Part shown: positions 8,230 through 16,847 of the stretch, one piece after another | Position numbering within the stretch: the first letter of the stretch is position 1 | Layout of the letters: each line of letters starts with the position of its first letter | NCBI GenBank assembly: GCA_019637635.1 | Contig: JAHBVI010000005.1 | Coordinates: 41,575 to 105,574 of the forward strand | Origin: Anaerolineae bacterium | GTDB taxonomy: Bacteria > Chloroflexota > Anaerolineae > Promineifilales > Promineifilaceae | Direction of reading: 5' to 3' | DNA: 64,000 nucleotides | Translations under genes and position numbers: made by a program | The notes under the pieces: generated by a model | What the model was told of the DNA's origin: nothing | What the model saw: the letters and a program-made list of their open reading frames with translations, nothing else | Databases searched by the model: none

Positions 8230-8891
8230 TGCCCACTTCCCCCGCCCGTATTTTGTTGGTTGACGACCACGAACTGTTCCGCGAAGGGTTGGCCGGGCTG
8301 GTCAATGTCCAGCCGGATCTGGCCGTCGTGGGGCAGGCGGGTGATGGCCTGGAAGCATTGACAATGGTGCGTGATTTGCAACCAGATTTGATTGTCATGG
8401 ACATCAACATGCCCATTTGTGATGGCCTGGAAGCGACCCGACTCATCCGGGAGGCGCTGCCAGAGGTTCGCATCGTCATGCTGACCGTGCATGATAAAGA
8501 CGAGAAACTATTTGCGGCCATCAAGGCCGGGGCCAACGGCTATATGCTCAAAGACACCAGTGCGGCCGATTTTCTGCGCGGGGTTCGTGGTGCGTTGGGC
8601 GGCGAAGCCACGCTGCCGCCTAAACTGGCAGCCAGCCTGGTGGAAGCGTATGCCCGGCTGGCCGCCCAACCGACCCACCCCCTGCCTACCGAAGATGATC
8701 CTGACCTGACCGGCCGTGAATTGGAAGTATTGAACCTGATCGCTACTGGTGCATCCAATCAGGAAATTGCCGCACAACTTTCTATCAGTTTGCATACTAC
8801 CAAGAGCCATGTGCGGAATATCCTGGCTAAACTTCATGCTGTCAACCGCCGCCAGGCGGCCCGGCTGGCCGCCCGGCGTGGTTTGCTATAG
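8229..8891 (+). CDS. NarL/FixJ-family response regulator
   Basis: 220 residues: an N-terminal receiver domain with phospho-acceptor Asp58 (LIVMDINMP), an acidic pair (VDDHE), and Lys in the DKDEK region, then a LuxR-type helix-turn-helix (LTGRELEVLNLIATG, then NQEIAAQLSISLHTTKSHV). Its start overlaps the kinase stop, indicating translational coupling and a cognate pair. Likely targets are the upstream cd1-like and molybdoenzyme operons; no binding site was identified with confidence. Confidence 0.9.
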   Translation: MPTSPARILLVDDHELFREGLAGLVNVQPDLAVVGQAGDGLEALTMVRDLQPDLIVMDINMPICDGLEATRLIREALPEVRIVMLTVHDKDEKLFAAIKAGANGYMLKDTSAADFLRGVRGALGGEATLPPKLAASLVEAYARLAAQPTHPLPTEDDPDLTGRELEVLNLIATGASNQEIAAQLSISLHTTKSHVRNILAKLHAVNRRQAARLAARRGLL

Positions 8892-9005
8892 CCTCCCTAA
8901 ATGAGTTGTGAATGGAGGGGGGGTAGCCGATGCGGGATTCGCCTAAAGGCTCTCCTCCGACGGCCCACAATTCAGATAGGGTCACTGGCGGAAAATGACA
9001 TCTGA

Positions 9006-9647
9006 TTATGGCAAAGAGCTGCCCAATTTTGTTTCTAATGCTTTCAGCGCCTGTTCTAGGTCAGACTGGCGCAGGCTGGTGGTCACGTCGCCGCGGGTGC
9101 GTTCCAGGACGGCGCGCACGGTGTCGGTGCGGCGGCGCAGGCCACCGGTAATGCTATCGTTAAAGTCAAACGTGACCAGCAGGCTGTAAATCTGATCCAT
9201 CTCATCCAGCAGCCGTTCGGCCTCGTCGCTGTGGCCGTGGCGGATGATGTCCAGAATGCGGCGGCGCAGTTCGGTGGCGGCTTCGGCCAGCCCGTTCAGC
9301 CAGGTGGTGCCATCGGCAGCCAACGCTTCCGGCGTGGGCAGGGGGCGGTTGCGCACCAGGGCATAGGTGAGGTGAGCCTCCACAAACTCTTTCACGGCGT
9401 CCTGGGTGTAACCGGCGTAGTAGAGATTGGGATACGGCCGTACACAATCCGTCAGCCCATTGGTGGCTGCCTGCGCTTCAGCAATCAGGCTTTCCGCTTT
9501 GTCCCACTCTTCCCGATGAATGGCCCGAATGGCGCGGGCGCAAATGCTGATCAACTGCCGCGATTGTTCATACGCCTGGTTGCGGGCGTCATTCATCCGC
9601 TCCATTTCCTGGCGGATAGTGTCGGTGATGTTTTCTAATTGTTCCAT
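9006..9647 (-). CDS. Translin-family protein
   Basis: 213 residues, all-helical. The sequence matches the translin fold (PF01997) known from eukaryotes and archaea and also found in some bacteria. Key stretches are SRQLISICARAIRAIHREEW near the N terminus, AHLTYALV in the middle and LLDEMDQIYSLLVTFDF near the C terminus. Translins bind single-stranded RNA or DNA as octamers. The catalytic acidic triad of TRAX is not evident, so RNA binding rather than cleavage is more likely. It is convergent with the response regulator and probably co-transcribed with the upstream DUF3467 gene. Confidence 0.75.
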   Translation of the reverse strand: MEQLENITDTIRQEMERMNDARNQAYEQSRQLISICARAIRAIHREEWDKAESLIAEAQAATNGLTDCVRPYPNLYYAGYTQDAVKEFVEAHLTYALVRNRPLPTPEALAADGTTWLNGLAEAATELRRRILDIIRHGHSDEAERLLDEMDQIYSLLVTFDFNDSITGGLRRRTDTVRAVLERTRGDVTTSLRQSDLEQALKALETKLGSSLP

Positions 9648-9665
9648 ATTATTCCCTTATAAGAG

Positions 9666-9727
9666 ACTGGAGATTGGAGATTAGAGATTGCCCAATCTCT
9701 AATCTCTAATCTCCAATTTCCAATTTC
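9666..9727. repeat. GAGATTG/GAGATTA heptamer inverted tract
   Basis: The left arm has GAGACTGGAGATTGGAGATT and TAGAGATTG; the right arm has CAATCTCTAATCTCTAATCTCC. The two arms can form a long hairpin. It lies between the DUF3467 and translin-like genes. Confidence 0.85.
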
Positions 9728-10078
9728 TCACTCCTCTTTCTCTCCCCCCTCCGGCGGTGGAAAGCGGAAAAATTGCTCGGCCAGATTGGTGGGCAGGCGG
9801 ATGGGGCCAAACTGCTGTTCATACGTCGCCAGGCTTTGGGCCAGAGCGGTGTGCAGCATCTTGGCGTGCATGGGGGACATGATGATGCGCGACAAAATTT
9901 TGCCACGGGGGGTGCGCGGCAGCACCTGGGCAAAATCAATGATCACTTCCGCCGGGGTGTGGCTGATGAAGGCAACGTTGGCGTAAACGGCCGTTAACTC
10001 TTTGGGCATATCAATGGTAATTTTCTGCGGTGCGGGCGTGGGTGGTTGCGGTGTTTCAGGAGCAGGTTGTTCTGACAT
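9728..10078 (-). CDS. DUF3467 protein
   Basis: 116 residues. The domain core (VYANVAFISHTPAEVIIDFA, then KILSRIIMSPMHAKMLHTAL) is typical of DUF3467 (PF11950), a small family of unknown function widespread in bacteria. The N-terminal 20 residues are proline-rich and probably disordered. It sits upstream of the translin-like gene on the same strand with only a repeat tract between. No catalytic residues are recognised. Confidence 0.8.
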   Translation of the reverse strand: MSEQPAPETPQPPTPAPQKITIDMPKELTAVYANVAFISHTPAEVIIDFAQVLPRTPRGKILSRIIMSPMHAKMLHTALAQSLATYEQQFGPIRLPTNLAEQFFRFPPPEGGEKEE

Positions 10079-10088
10079 GGGTGTCTCC

Positions 10089-10130
10089 TATGGAATTAGG
10101 AATTATGAATTAGGAAGGATGAATGATGAA
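10089..10130. repeat. GAATTATGAATTAGGA tandem repeat
   Basis: Units of GAATTAGGAATTAT and GGATGAATGATGAATT follow the 5' end of the DUF3467 gene. A related GAATTATGAATTAGG tract occurs at 40218-40240. Confidence 0.6.
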
Positions 10131-10296
10131 TTTTATCCCTCCCACTAAAGATACTCCATCTGCACTTTTTTGAAAAATGGGCGGGCATGTTACAATGTGC
10201 CCATTCTCTTGTAAATGTACACCGTAGTATGACAAAGTTGATTTGATGGGGTGGTAGTTCGTTTTGGAAACGACTGCCATAAAAAGGGGAATGACC

Positions 10297-10920
10297 ATGC
10301 GCAACGCCACAGTTTGGGGTTGGTTAGCTGTTGGTTTCTTTTTAGGTATTGTTGTAGGGGTAGGCGCCTTGGCCATGCTCAAACGGGTGCAGCCGGCGGC
10401 CATTGTTATTCAGCCGCCGCCGCCAACCGTCACGCCTGCGCCGACAGGGACGCCTGCCCCCATTCGTATTCATGTGAATGGGCAGGTGGTGGCTCCGGCC
10501 GTCTATACACTGCCGCCGGACAGTATTGTGCAGGCAGCGGTAGCCGCTGCTGGTGGGTTTACGGGGCAGGCAAATACAGCCGTTGTAAATCTGGCGCAAC
10601 CGCTGGCCGATGGAATGCAAATTTACGTCCCGGCGGTGGGGGAAACGGTGGCGCCGCCGCCCGTTGTTGCCGGGCCGGCAGCCAGCGACAGCGGCACAGT
10701 CGGCATGGCTGCGGCTACGGGCAACCTGATCAACATAAATTTTGCCACGCTGGACCAACTGGATACATTGCCCGGCATTGGCCCCAGCACAGCTGCCAAC
10801 ATCATCCAATACCGCGAAAACAATGGCCCATTCGCCTCCATTGAAGCCATTATGGATGTCACCGGCATTGGCCCCGCCAAATTCGGCCAGATCAAAGACT
10901 TGATCACCGTTGACAATTGA
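10297..10920 (+). CDS. comEA: ComEA-like helix-hairpin-helix DNA-binding protein
   Basis: About 207 residues: an N-terminal membrane anchor (about 8-28), a proline/threonine-rich spacer, a SLBB-like domain (HVNGQVVAPAVYTLPPDSI), a second spacer, and a C-terminal double helix-hairpin-helix (LPGIGPSTAANIIQYREN and VTGIGPAKFGQIKDL). This is the ComEA architecture, a surface receptor that pulls transforming DNA across the envelope. AGGGGA at 10285 with spacing 6 selects ATG 10297; an ATG at 10291 abuts the RBS. No comEC is in the window. The stop lies at the edge of a GACAATT repeat. Confidence 0.85.
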   Translation: MRNATVWGWLAVGFFLGIVVGVGALAMLKRVQPAAIVIQPPPPTVTPAPTGTPAPIRIHVNGQVVAPAVYTLPPDSIVQAAVAAAGGFTGQANTAVVNLAQPLADGMQIYVPAVGETVAPPPVVAGPAASDSGTVGMAAATGNLININFATLDQLDTLPGIGPSTAANIIQYRENNGPFASIEAIMDVTGIGPAKFGQIKDLITVDN

Positions 10921-10951
10921 CAATTGATAATTATCAATTGTCAATTATCAG
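10908..10951. repeat. TTGACAATT inverted tandem repeat
   Basis: TTGACAATTGACAATTGATA is followed by its approximate inverse TATCAATTGTCAATTATC. It provides the stop of the ComEA-like gene. Confidence 0.75.
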
Positions 10952-10977
10952 GGGTCTTGCGCTAGAATTAGGGGTCT

Positions 10978-12099
10978 ATGCCCCAAGAGAATGTAGTAAC
11001 GACACTGGTGGCGCGCGTAGCGTCTGTTCCCTTTCGGTTGGCGCGCCGCGCGCCGTTTCAATCGCCACGGAAAGCCCTCATCTTACACCCCTGCTGCATT
11101 AGCCAGGTGATGCTGGCCACGCCGCTGCTGGCCGTGCTGAAGCGAGCCTATCCGCTGGCGCGTTTTGATTGGGCGGTCAGCGACTGGGCGCGACCGGCCA
11201 TTGCCGGGAATCCGCATTTGACGGAATTGGTCGGCACGGGGGAAACGACCGTGTCCCAACTATCCTGGCCGCAACTTCACACCCTCATTCAACAACTGCG
11301 TCAGGAACAGTACGACACTTGTTTCATTCCCAGCCGCTCTAGCCTGCTGTCTTACGTGGCCTGGCGGGCCGGTATTCCGCAGCGGGTGGGCATCAATGTG
11401 CGGGGGCGCGGTTTTGCCCACACCGTACCCGTGCCGCCGCCCCCCGGCGAACGGCACGCTGCCATGGTTTACCTGGCGTTGGCGAAGGCCGTGGGCATAG
11501 ATACCGGCCGGGAGGGGCGGCTGCCGATGGCTTTTTATCCGTCAGATGGGGCGCGCACGGCCGTAACCAAACGGCTGATTGATGAGATGGAATGGTTGGG
11601 GGATGTGCCCCTGGTTATCCTGCACCCCGGCGGCGGCGCAGGGCCAGGCCACGCCGACAAAAACAAACAATGGCCGGTGGAACGATTTGTCCGGCTGGGC
11701 AATTACCTGGTGCGCAAACACAAAGCGCGTTTGTTATTGGTGGGCAGCCGGCAAGAAGAGGCGCTGGCGGCCGATATTGTGGGCATGATGCCCGTACCGG
11801 TGGCCGACTGGACGGGGCGCGTGAGCCTGAGCGAGATCGGCGCATTGGGTGAAATGGCCGACCTGTACGTGGGCAATGACACCGGCCCCACGCACATTGC
11901 CGCCGCCGTCGGCTGCCCCACCTTAGCCATCTTTGGCCCCAGCGATCCGGCCCTATCCGCCCCCTACGGCGCGGAAGGGAAAGTGATCACCTTGTGGAAA
12001 GAATGGGAAGGGGGCGGACGGCCGTTTTCCTGGGAAAACGGCGTCAGCGTCAGCGAGGCCCAAAAGGCCGCCGACAAACTATTGGCCCGCAAAGCCTGA
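10978..12099 (+). CDS. Glycosyltransferase family 9 (heptosyltransferase-like)
   Basis: 373 residues. The GT-B layout of ADP-heptose:LPS heptosyltransferase-like enzymes is visible: an N-terminal half with LILHPCCISQVMLATPLLAV and a C-terminal donor-binding half with LVILHPGGG, KQWPVERFVRL and the diagnostic YVGNDTGPTHIAAA. In a lipid A-poor lineage the product is more likely an exopolysaccharide or cell-surface glycan. ATG 10978 is used; the first 30 residues are arginine-rich and poorly conserved, so the native start may be later. Gene-sized spacing from neighbours suggests its own transcript. Confidence 0.85.
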   Translation: MPQENVVTTLVARVASVPFRLARRAPFQSPRKALILHPCCISQVMLATPLLAVLKRAYPLARFDWAVSDWARPAIAGNPHLTELVGTGETTVSQLSWPQLHTLIQQLRQEQYDTCFIPSRSSLLSYVAWRAGIPQRVGINVRGRGFAHTVPVPPPPGERHAAMVYLALAKAVGIDTGREGRLPMAFYPSDGARTAVTKRLIDEMEWLGDVPLVILHPGGGAGPGHADKNKQWPVERFVRLGNYLVRKHKARLLLVGSRQEEALAADIVGMMPVPVADWTGRVSLSEIGALGEMADLYVGNDTGPTHIAAAVGCPTLAIFGPSDPALSAPYGAEGKVITLWKEWEGGGRPFSWENGVSVSEAQKAADKLLARKA

Positions 12100-12149
12100 G
12101 GGACCGTTAAATTTTTTGGGTCTTCAGGAATTCAGGGGGTTGACAACCC

Positions 12150-12205
12150 GTGAAGCGTGAAACGTGACCAGAGAGACATCACGTTTCACGCCTCACGTTT
12201 CACGC
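12150..12205. repeat. CGTGAAACGTGA / TCACGTTTCACG inverted repeat
   Basis: The left arm is CGTGAAGCGTGAAACGTGA; the right arm is CACGTTTCACGCCTCACG. The same word family occurs at 27689-27738, 50992-51030, 51545-51604, 56653-56715 and 63532-63561. Confidence 0.85.
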
Positions 12206-12237
12206 CAAACCCCACGAAACCCCAAAGAGCCAAATTT

Positions 12238-13467
12238 TTATTCAATCACCACCGGATTGCGCAGCCAGGTGGGTACAAGCTGCACCCAGGTGTTGCCAAT
12301 TTGCAGGGGGAAGGGGTTGCCGCTGGCGTCGGTGAAGGTGAGCATGTCGTGACGGCCGTCACGATGCCACGTCACATCATACACCTGCCCATCGCGCAGC
12401 ACGACGCCCTGCCCGCTGCCCCATATTTGAATTTGCACTGTCAGCGCCGTGCAGACGCCGTTGTTAATTTGCTCGCAGATGGTGGGGTCTTCCACGTGGA
12501 AGGGGGCAATGATGACCACATTGGCCGCGCTCACCTGCTCACCGTCCAGGGCGTCAATGATGTCTTCATTGTCGGCGCGGCGCAGATAGCGGTTGGTGTC
12601 CGGGTCATACGTCCATTCGACAAAGGTGGACTGGTAGTTGACGCTGGCGTAACTGGCGGGGCGACCGCCGGCGGGTGGTTCGCTGCCAAAGGCGACCTGC
12701 GTTTGGAAGTCGGGCGGGTTATTGCGCCCACTGGCTTCCAGTCCGGCCCAAATCTGGTCAGGGCGGGCATAGAGGGTGTGTTCAAACGGTTTGCTGGTGT
12801 CGCCGGTGCGGTAGTAGCCGGGTTCGTTGCTGCGCACCAGTTGGTTGGCAATATCTGACTGTAACATGCGGTTACCCACACCGGCGCTGGTGCCGGAAAA
12901 TACCAGGGCGGCGTCATACATGGCGGGCAGTTCCAGGTCAATGAGGCGGGCGCTGCGGATGGGGCCAACCGTTTCCGGCGTCTGGCTGTACATGAGCAAG
13001 GTGAAGCGCGTAACCGCGCCTTCGGCGGTGTGTTCAAAGACCCAATCGGCGGAATTCAAACCGGATTGGGGGCGCACGTAAAAGGCGGGGGCGTTGGAGA
13101 TTTTGATGGCTAACGGCCGTCGTTCCAACACGCTGGGGTCAGCCAAAACCTCTCCTGTCAACGGGTTGCGGTCGGGGGCAAAATCTTCCGGTTTCAGCAG
13201 CAAGATGCTTTCCGGCGGGGCGGGGGTGGGCGTTTGGATGGGGGTGGGGGTGGCCGGGGGCGGGGCCAATGTGGGCGGTGGCGGCAGGGTGTTGGTGGCG
13301 GCAGGCAAAACGACGGCCGTAGTCGCCGTGGCTTCTGGCGTGGGTGTGGTGTTTTCGGCGACGGCCGTAGCCGGGGGCGCTATCAGGGTGGGCGGGGCCT
13401 CTTCTTGCCCGCCACAGCCCGCCAAAACCCACAGGCAAATCAAAACAATCAGCAGCTTTTTATTCAT
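12238..13467 (-). CDS. DUF3048 (YerB-like) lipoprotein
   Basis: 409 residues with a lipoprotein signal (LICLWVLAGC lipobox), a long proline/threonine-rich linker (residues about 25-95) and a DUF3048 domain (PLTGEVLADPSVLERRPLAI, VGPIRSARLIDLELPAMYDA). Bacillus YerB belongs to this family; its function is unknown. It is presumably anchored outside the membrane. The start at 13467 (MNKKLL) gives the best signal sequence and follows an AGAGAGA purine run; a start 27 bases upstream is less plausible. The C terminus (PVVIE) ends next to a CGTGAAAC repeat. Confidence 0.8.
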   Translation of the reverse strand: MNKKLLIVLICLWVLAGCGGQEEAPPTLIAPPATAVAENTTPTPEATATTAVVLPAATNTLPPPPTLAPPPATPTPIQTPTPAPPESILLLKPEDFAPDRNPLTGEVLADPSVLERRPLAIKISNAPAFYVRPQSGLNSADWVFEHTAEGAVTRFTLLMYSQTPETVGPIRSARLIDLELPAMYDAALVFSGTSAGVGNRMLQSDIANQLVRSNEPGYYRTGDTSKPFEHTLYARPDQIWAGLEASGRNNPPDFQTQVAFGSEPPAGGRPASYASVNYQSTFVEWTYDPDTNRYLRRADNEDIIDALDGEQVSAANVVIIAPFHVEDPTICEQINNGVCTALTVQIQIWGSGQGVVLRDGQVYDVTWHRDGRHDMLTFTDASGNPFPLQIGNTWVQLVPTWLRNPVVIE

Positions 13468-13573
13468 ATGCGTCTCTCTTCTCTCTTCGCGCAATGTTCG
13501 CGTCCTTCGCGGATAGGTGTCAAAAAATACGCGGTATTCTGGCGAGGGGCTGCTGGTTTGTCAAGAAGTGATG

Positions 13574-13640
13574 GGGATTGGAGATTGAGAGATCAGGAGA
13601 TTGCCCAATCTCCTGATCTCTCAATCTCCTAATCTCTTGA
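13574..13640. repeat. GGAGATTG inverted heptamer tract
   Basis: The left arm (GATTGGAGATTGAGAGATCA) and right arm (CAATCTCCTGATCTCTCAAT) are complementary. The right arm encodes the C terminus RLGD and stop of the sigma factor gene. Confidence 0.85.
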
Positions 13641-14493
13641 TATGCCGCAATTTATCGGGGTTGACGATGTTGTAAATGCGTTGGATACGGCCGTTGCCAA
13701 TATCCAGGATCGTCACGTTAATCGGTTCGCCGTCGAGATAAGAGAGGATGGCCGGACGGCCGTTGGCAATGGCCAGCTTGTAGGCCAGCGTGTCCGGCAA
13801 TTTTTTCATCAGCCCCAGGAAGAAGCGGGCTACCTTGTCTGCGCCGTGTACCGGTTTGATGGCCGCCACCACTTTGCCGCCGCCATCCGAGTATTCCACC
13901 ACATCCTCGGCCAGCAGCGCCAGCAGCCCGGCCATATCTCCCTGCACACACGCCTGGGCAAACTGGTACACGATGTGCTGCTGCTCTTCGGGGGTGGATT
14001 GGAAACGGGGACGGCCGTCGGCCAGGTGTTGTCGGGCGCGGCGGACCATCTGGCGGCAGTTGGCCTCGCTCTTACCCACCATCTCCGCAATCTCGGCGTA
14101 CTCATAATCGAACACTTCGCGCAGCAAGAAGGCGGCGCGCTCGGTGGGGGAAAGCGTTTCCAACAGCACCAAAAAGGCGATGGAGAGGGTATCAGCTAAA
14201 GCAGCCATATCTTCCTGGGGGGGCATGGGATCCAATAACAGCGGTTCGGGCAGCCATTCGCCCATATAGGTTTCGCGCTGCACTTTGGCCGAGCACAAAT
14301 GGTCAATGCACAGCCGGGTAATGATGGCCGCCAGGTATGATTTAGGTGACTCAATCGTGGCGGCATCACTGTTTTGCCAGCGCAGGTAACTCTCTTGCAC
14401 CATATCTTCGGCGTCCATCACACTGCCCAACATGCGGTAAGCAATGGCATAGAGGTAGGCGCGGTAGCTGTTGAAGGTATCCGTTTGCTGCAT
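13621..14493 (-). CDS. ECF41-type RNA polymerase sigma factor with SnoaL-like C-terminal domain
   Basis: 290 residues: sigma region 2 (YLYAIAYRMLGSVMDAEDMV), region 4 (TERAAFLLREVFDYEYAEIA) and a C-terminal NTF2/SnoaL-like extension beginning about residue 175 (ACVQGDMAGLLALLAEDVV). This is the SigJ/ECF41 layout, in which the extension regulates sigma activity, often beside an oxidoreductase or carboxymuconolactone decarboxylase. Here the neighbour is a flavoprotein oxidoreductase on the same strand just upstream, which fits. The last residues (IKRLGD) and stop come from a heptamer repeat and replace the native end. Confidence 0.85.
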   Translation of the reverse strand: MQQTDTFNSYRAYLYAIAYRMLGSVMDAEDMVQESYLRWQNSDAATIESPKSYLAAIITRLCIDHLCSAKVQRETYMGEWLPEPLLLDPMPPQEDMAALADTLSIAFLVLLETLSPTERAAFLLREVFDYEYAEIAEMVGKSEANCRQMVRRARQHLADGRPRFQSTPEEQQHIVYQFAQACVQGDMAGLLALLAEDVVEYSDGGGKVVAAIKPVHGADKVARFFLGLMKKLPDTLAYKLAIANGRPAILSYLDGEPINVTILDIGNGRIQRIYNIVNPDKLRHIKRLGD

Positions 14494-14513
14494 AACGGTG
14501 ATTATAGCGGATA

Positions 14514-14592
14514 GAGATCGGAGATTAGAGATTGGAGATTAGAGATTGGAGATTGCCCCCATCTCTAATTCTCCCATCTCCAATCTCTCTTC
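14514..14592. repeat. GAGATTG/GAGATTA inverted heptamer tract
   Basis: About five left-arm units are followed by CATCTCTAATTCTCCCATCT and CCAATCTCTC. The right arm encodes the last 14 or so residues (ERLEMGELEMGAISNL) of the flavoprotein oxidoreductase. Confidence 0.85.
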
Positions 14593-15876
14593 TAACGCCA
14601 ATTCCGCCGCCTGTTTGCCGCTGCTCAGGGCGGCATCGGCCAGCCAGCCTTGCGGGCCAACCCAGTCACCGGCCAGGTAGAGGCGCTGGCTGTGGGGTAG
14701 GGCATATCCGGGACGGCCGTGCAGTCCCCCATTTTCTGCCCGCGCCAGATCGTTCACCACCGTCATGTGTGGCAAAAAGCGGCGTGCGAGCAGTTCGGCG
14801 CGCCAGCCCGGCTGCACCAGGTCGAGCATGGCTTCCAGTTCGGCTTCATCCTGGGCGGCATCCGCAGCGCCGGGGGTCAGGTATTTGGCCACGTGGATGA
14901 CGCTGCCGCCGTCCGGCCCAAAACGGGCCACGGCCGAATGGTTGGAAAAGTACAGCGGCTGATCCAACCCCAAGACGTAGCGCCGGTCGGGATGGGGAAC
15001 GCGGCGTAAAACCACATCTAAACAGGCGGCCCGGACGGGCACGGCCGTAGCCGCCCACTGCCGCAGTTGGGTATGTTCCGGCAATAGCTGGCTGGCGGTT
15101 TGGGGATCAACGGCCAGGATGACGGCCGTTGCCTGAATGGTTTGCCCGTCGGCCAGGAAGATGGTGGCGTGGCCGGGATGCTCATGCACAGACATGACCC
15201 GCGCCCCGGTGTGAATGGTGACACCGGCCGTTTCCGCGGCGGCGCGCAGCCCATCCACCAGTGTTTGCCAGCCGCCGTCCAGGTAGCGCACATTGTGGCG
15301 ATAAGCCAGTTGGAACTGGTGCAGGAAGATGTCGGCGCTGGAGATTTCTGGCGCATTGGCGTAGGTAGATGTGCGCGCCAGCAGGTGCAGGAAATGGCGC
15401 AGCGGCATGGATGGGGTTTGTCCGTTGATCCAATCGGCCAGGGAGATGCCGGCGACGGATTCCGGGGACGTTTGGCTAATGCGCCACAGCAGGCGCATCA
15501 TGGCTGCTTTTTCGGCCAGCGTCAGCCAGTTGGTGGCTAACAAATCCTGGGGTGCGCCGGGCATGGGCACGAGGTGGTTCTGGTACACGGCCGTGCCGCG
15601 CAAGTTTGGTTTGTGCCCCGTCCAGGCGACGCCCAATTCGGCCAGGATGTCCGACGCGCCGCCGCCGATGTACAGGGCATGTGGCCCCAGGTTCAGGGTA
15701 AAATCGCCGCGCTGCTGGCTGATGGCCCGGCCACCGATGAGCCGCGCTTTTTCTAGCAGCAGCACGCTTTTCCCGGCGCGGGCCAGGGTGGCCGCGGCCG
15801 TTAAACCGGCCAGGCCACCGCCGATAACGGCCGTATGCACAGCCGTATGTACAGTGGTAGTTGTCAATTGGTTCAT
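14539..15876 (-). CDS. FAD-dependent phytoene-desaturase-like oxidoreductase
   Basis: 445 residues. A Rossmann dinucleotide-binding motif is near the N terminus (AVIGGGLAGLTAAATLARAG, then LLEKARLIGGRA), and a C-terminal FAD-binding signature (LYLAGDWVGPQGWLADAALS) closes the fold. It belongs to the amine oxidase/carotenoid desaturase superfamily; no phytoene synthase is nearby, so the substrate is open. It is divergent from the BI-1 gene and precedes the ECF41 sigma factor, which may regulate it. The last 14 residues are repeat-encoded and unlikely to be conserved. Confidence 0.8.
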   Translation of the reverse strand: MNQLTTTTVHTAVHTAVIGGGLAGLTAAATLARAGKSVLLLEKARLIGGRAISQQRGDFTLNLGPHALYIGGGASDILAELGVAWTGHKPNLRGTAVYQNHLVPMPGAPQDLLATNWLTLAEKAAMMRLLWRISQTSPESVAGISLADWINGQTPSMPLRHFLHLLARTSTYANAPEISSADIFLHQFQLAYRHNVRYLDGGWQTLVDGLRAAAETAGVTIHTGARVMSVHEHPGHATIFLADGQTIQATAVILAVDPQTASQLLPEHTQLRQWAATAVPVRAACLDVVLRRVPHPDRRYVLGLDQPLYFSNHSAVARFGPDGGSVIHVAKYLTPGAADAAQDEAELEAMLDLVQPGWRAELLARRFLPHMTVVNDLARAENGGLHGRPGYALPHSQRLYLAGDWVGPQGWLADAALSSGKQAAELALEERLEMGELEMGAISNL

Positions 15877-15892
15877 GTTTTGTCTCCTGTAG

Positions 15893-15927
15893 ATTGGTTC
15901 AATCTTCGAGATTGAACCAATCTTTGA
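15893..15927. repeat. Inverted repeat AGATTGGTTCAATCT / AGATTGAACCAATCT
   Basis: A perfect 15-bp stem with a 3-base loop just upstream of the flavoprotein gene. It may be another variant of the intergenic hairpin family. Confidence 0.75.
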
Positions 15928-16007
15928 TGTGTTACAAACAGAAGACGAAGGGCACGGCCGTTTTGTGACACCCCCCGCGTAAATATGTTAAAATGCCGCC
16001 AACAATT

Positions 16008-16068
16008 GGGAATCCACAGATGACACAGATAAAAAATCTGCGTAATCTGTGAAATCTGTGGATCATCT
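16008..16068. repeat. Inverted tandem repeat of the CACAGATGACACAGAT type
   Basis: AATCCACAGATGACACAGAT is followed by AATCTGTGAAATCTGTGGAT. It lies directly before the AGGAGG of the BI-1 gene, so it forms part of its 5' leader. Confidence 0.75.
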
Positions 16069-16087
16069 TCAGAGGAGGTTGATGACC

Positions 16088-16825
16088 ATGTATGAATCAG
16101 ATTTTGGGCAAAGTGAGCCTGTGCCGGTGCAGGTTTCCGAAGAGAAATTGGCGGAAATGTTTAATGCCGTCATGGTGCGGGTGTATGGATGGATGACGTT
16201 AGGGCTGTTTGTCACGGCCGTTGCCAGCCTGTTCACCCTGATGAGTCCGGCGCTGTTGAATTTCATCTACAGCAGTGGGCTGGTCTATTTTGGTTTTATG
16301 ATTGGCATGTTTGCCCTGATATTTGCCATCGGCCGCTCGGCCCGCAAGATGGCGTCCGGGCAGGCGCTGGCGCTGTTTATGGTGTTTGCCGCGTTAATGG
16401 GGGTGTGGCTGTCGGCCATATTTATCATCTATACCGGCGATTCCATATTTTTCACGTTTGGCATAACGGCCGTCATCTTCGTGCTGCTAACGGTGGTGGG
16501 GCTGACCACCAAACAAGACCTGACGCGCTGGGGGCCGATTTTGCTCTTTAGTCTGTTGGGGCTGATTCTGGCTTCGATTGTCAATATCTTTTTCTTCAGC
16601 GAGACGCTCTATTGGATCATCACCTATGCCGGGGTGCTGATTTTCATGGGGCTGATTGCCTATGACAGCCAGAAGATTAAGAAGATGACCTATGCCACGG
16701 CCGTGTCCGGCCAACCGGAAAACAAAGTGGTCAGTTCCGTCGGTGTAATGGGCGCGTTAACCCTGTATCTGGATTTTATTAACCTGTTCCTCTTCCTGCT
16801 CCGTATTTTTGGGCGGAGACGCTGA
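16088..16825 (+). CDS. Bax inhibitor-1 / YccA family membrane protein
   Basis: About 245 residues with seven predicted membrane helices and the UPF0005/BI-1 features (VYGWMTLGLFVTA at the start, ITYAGVLIFMGLIAYDSQKI near the end). Bacterial members such as BsYetJ act as pH-sensitive calcium leak channels; YccA modulates FtsH. AGGAGG at 16073 with spacing 9 favours ATG 16088, while ATG 16082 has only 3 bases. No partner gene is adjacent. Confidence 0.85.
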   Translation: MYESDFGQSEPVPVQVSEEKLAEMFNAVMVRVYGWMTLGLFVTAVASLFTLMSPALLNFIYSSGLVYFGFMIGMFALIFAIGRSARKMASGQALALFMVFAALMGVWLSAIFIIYTGDSIFFTFGITAVIFVLLTVVGLTTKQDLTRWGPILLFSLLGLILASIVNIFFFSETLYWIITYAGVLIFMGLIAYDSQKIKKMTYATAVSGQPENKVVSSVGVMGALTLYLDFINLFLFLLRIFGRRR

Positions 16826-16847
16826 GTTTAACAATTTCGTTACTAAG

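Noticed and set aside
9666..9727. Heptamer tracts considered as CRISPR arrays
   Set aside because: Units are 7 bp with no unique spacers, arms are inverted, and no cas genes are present.
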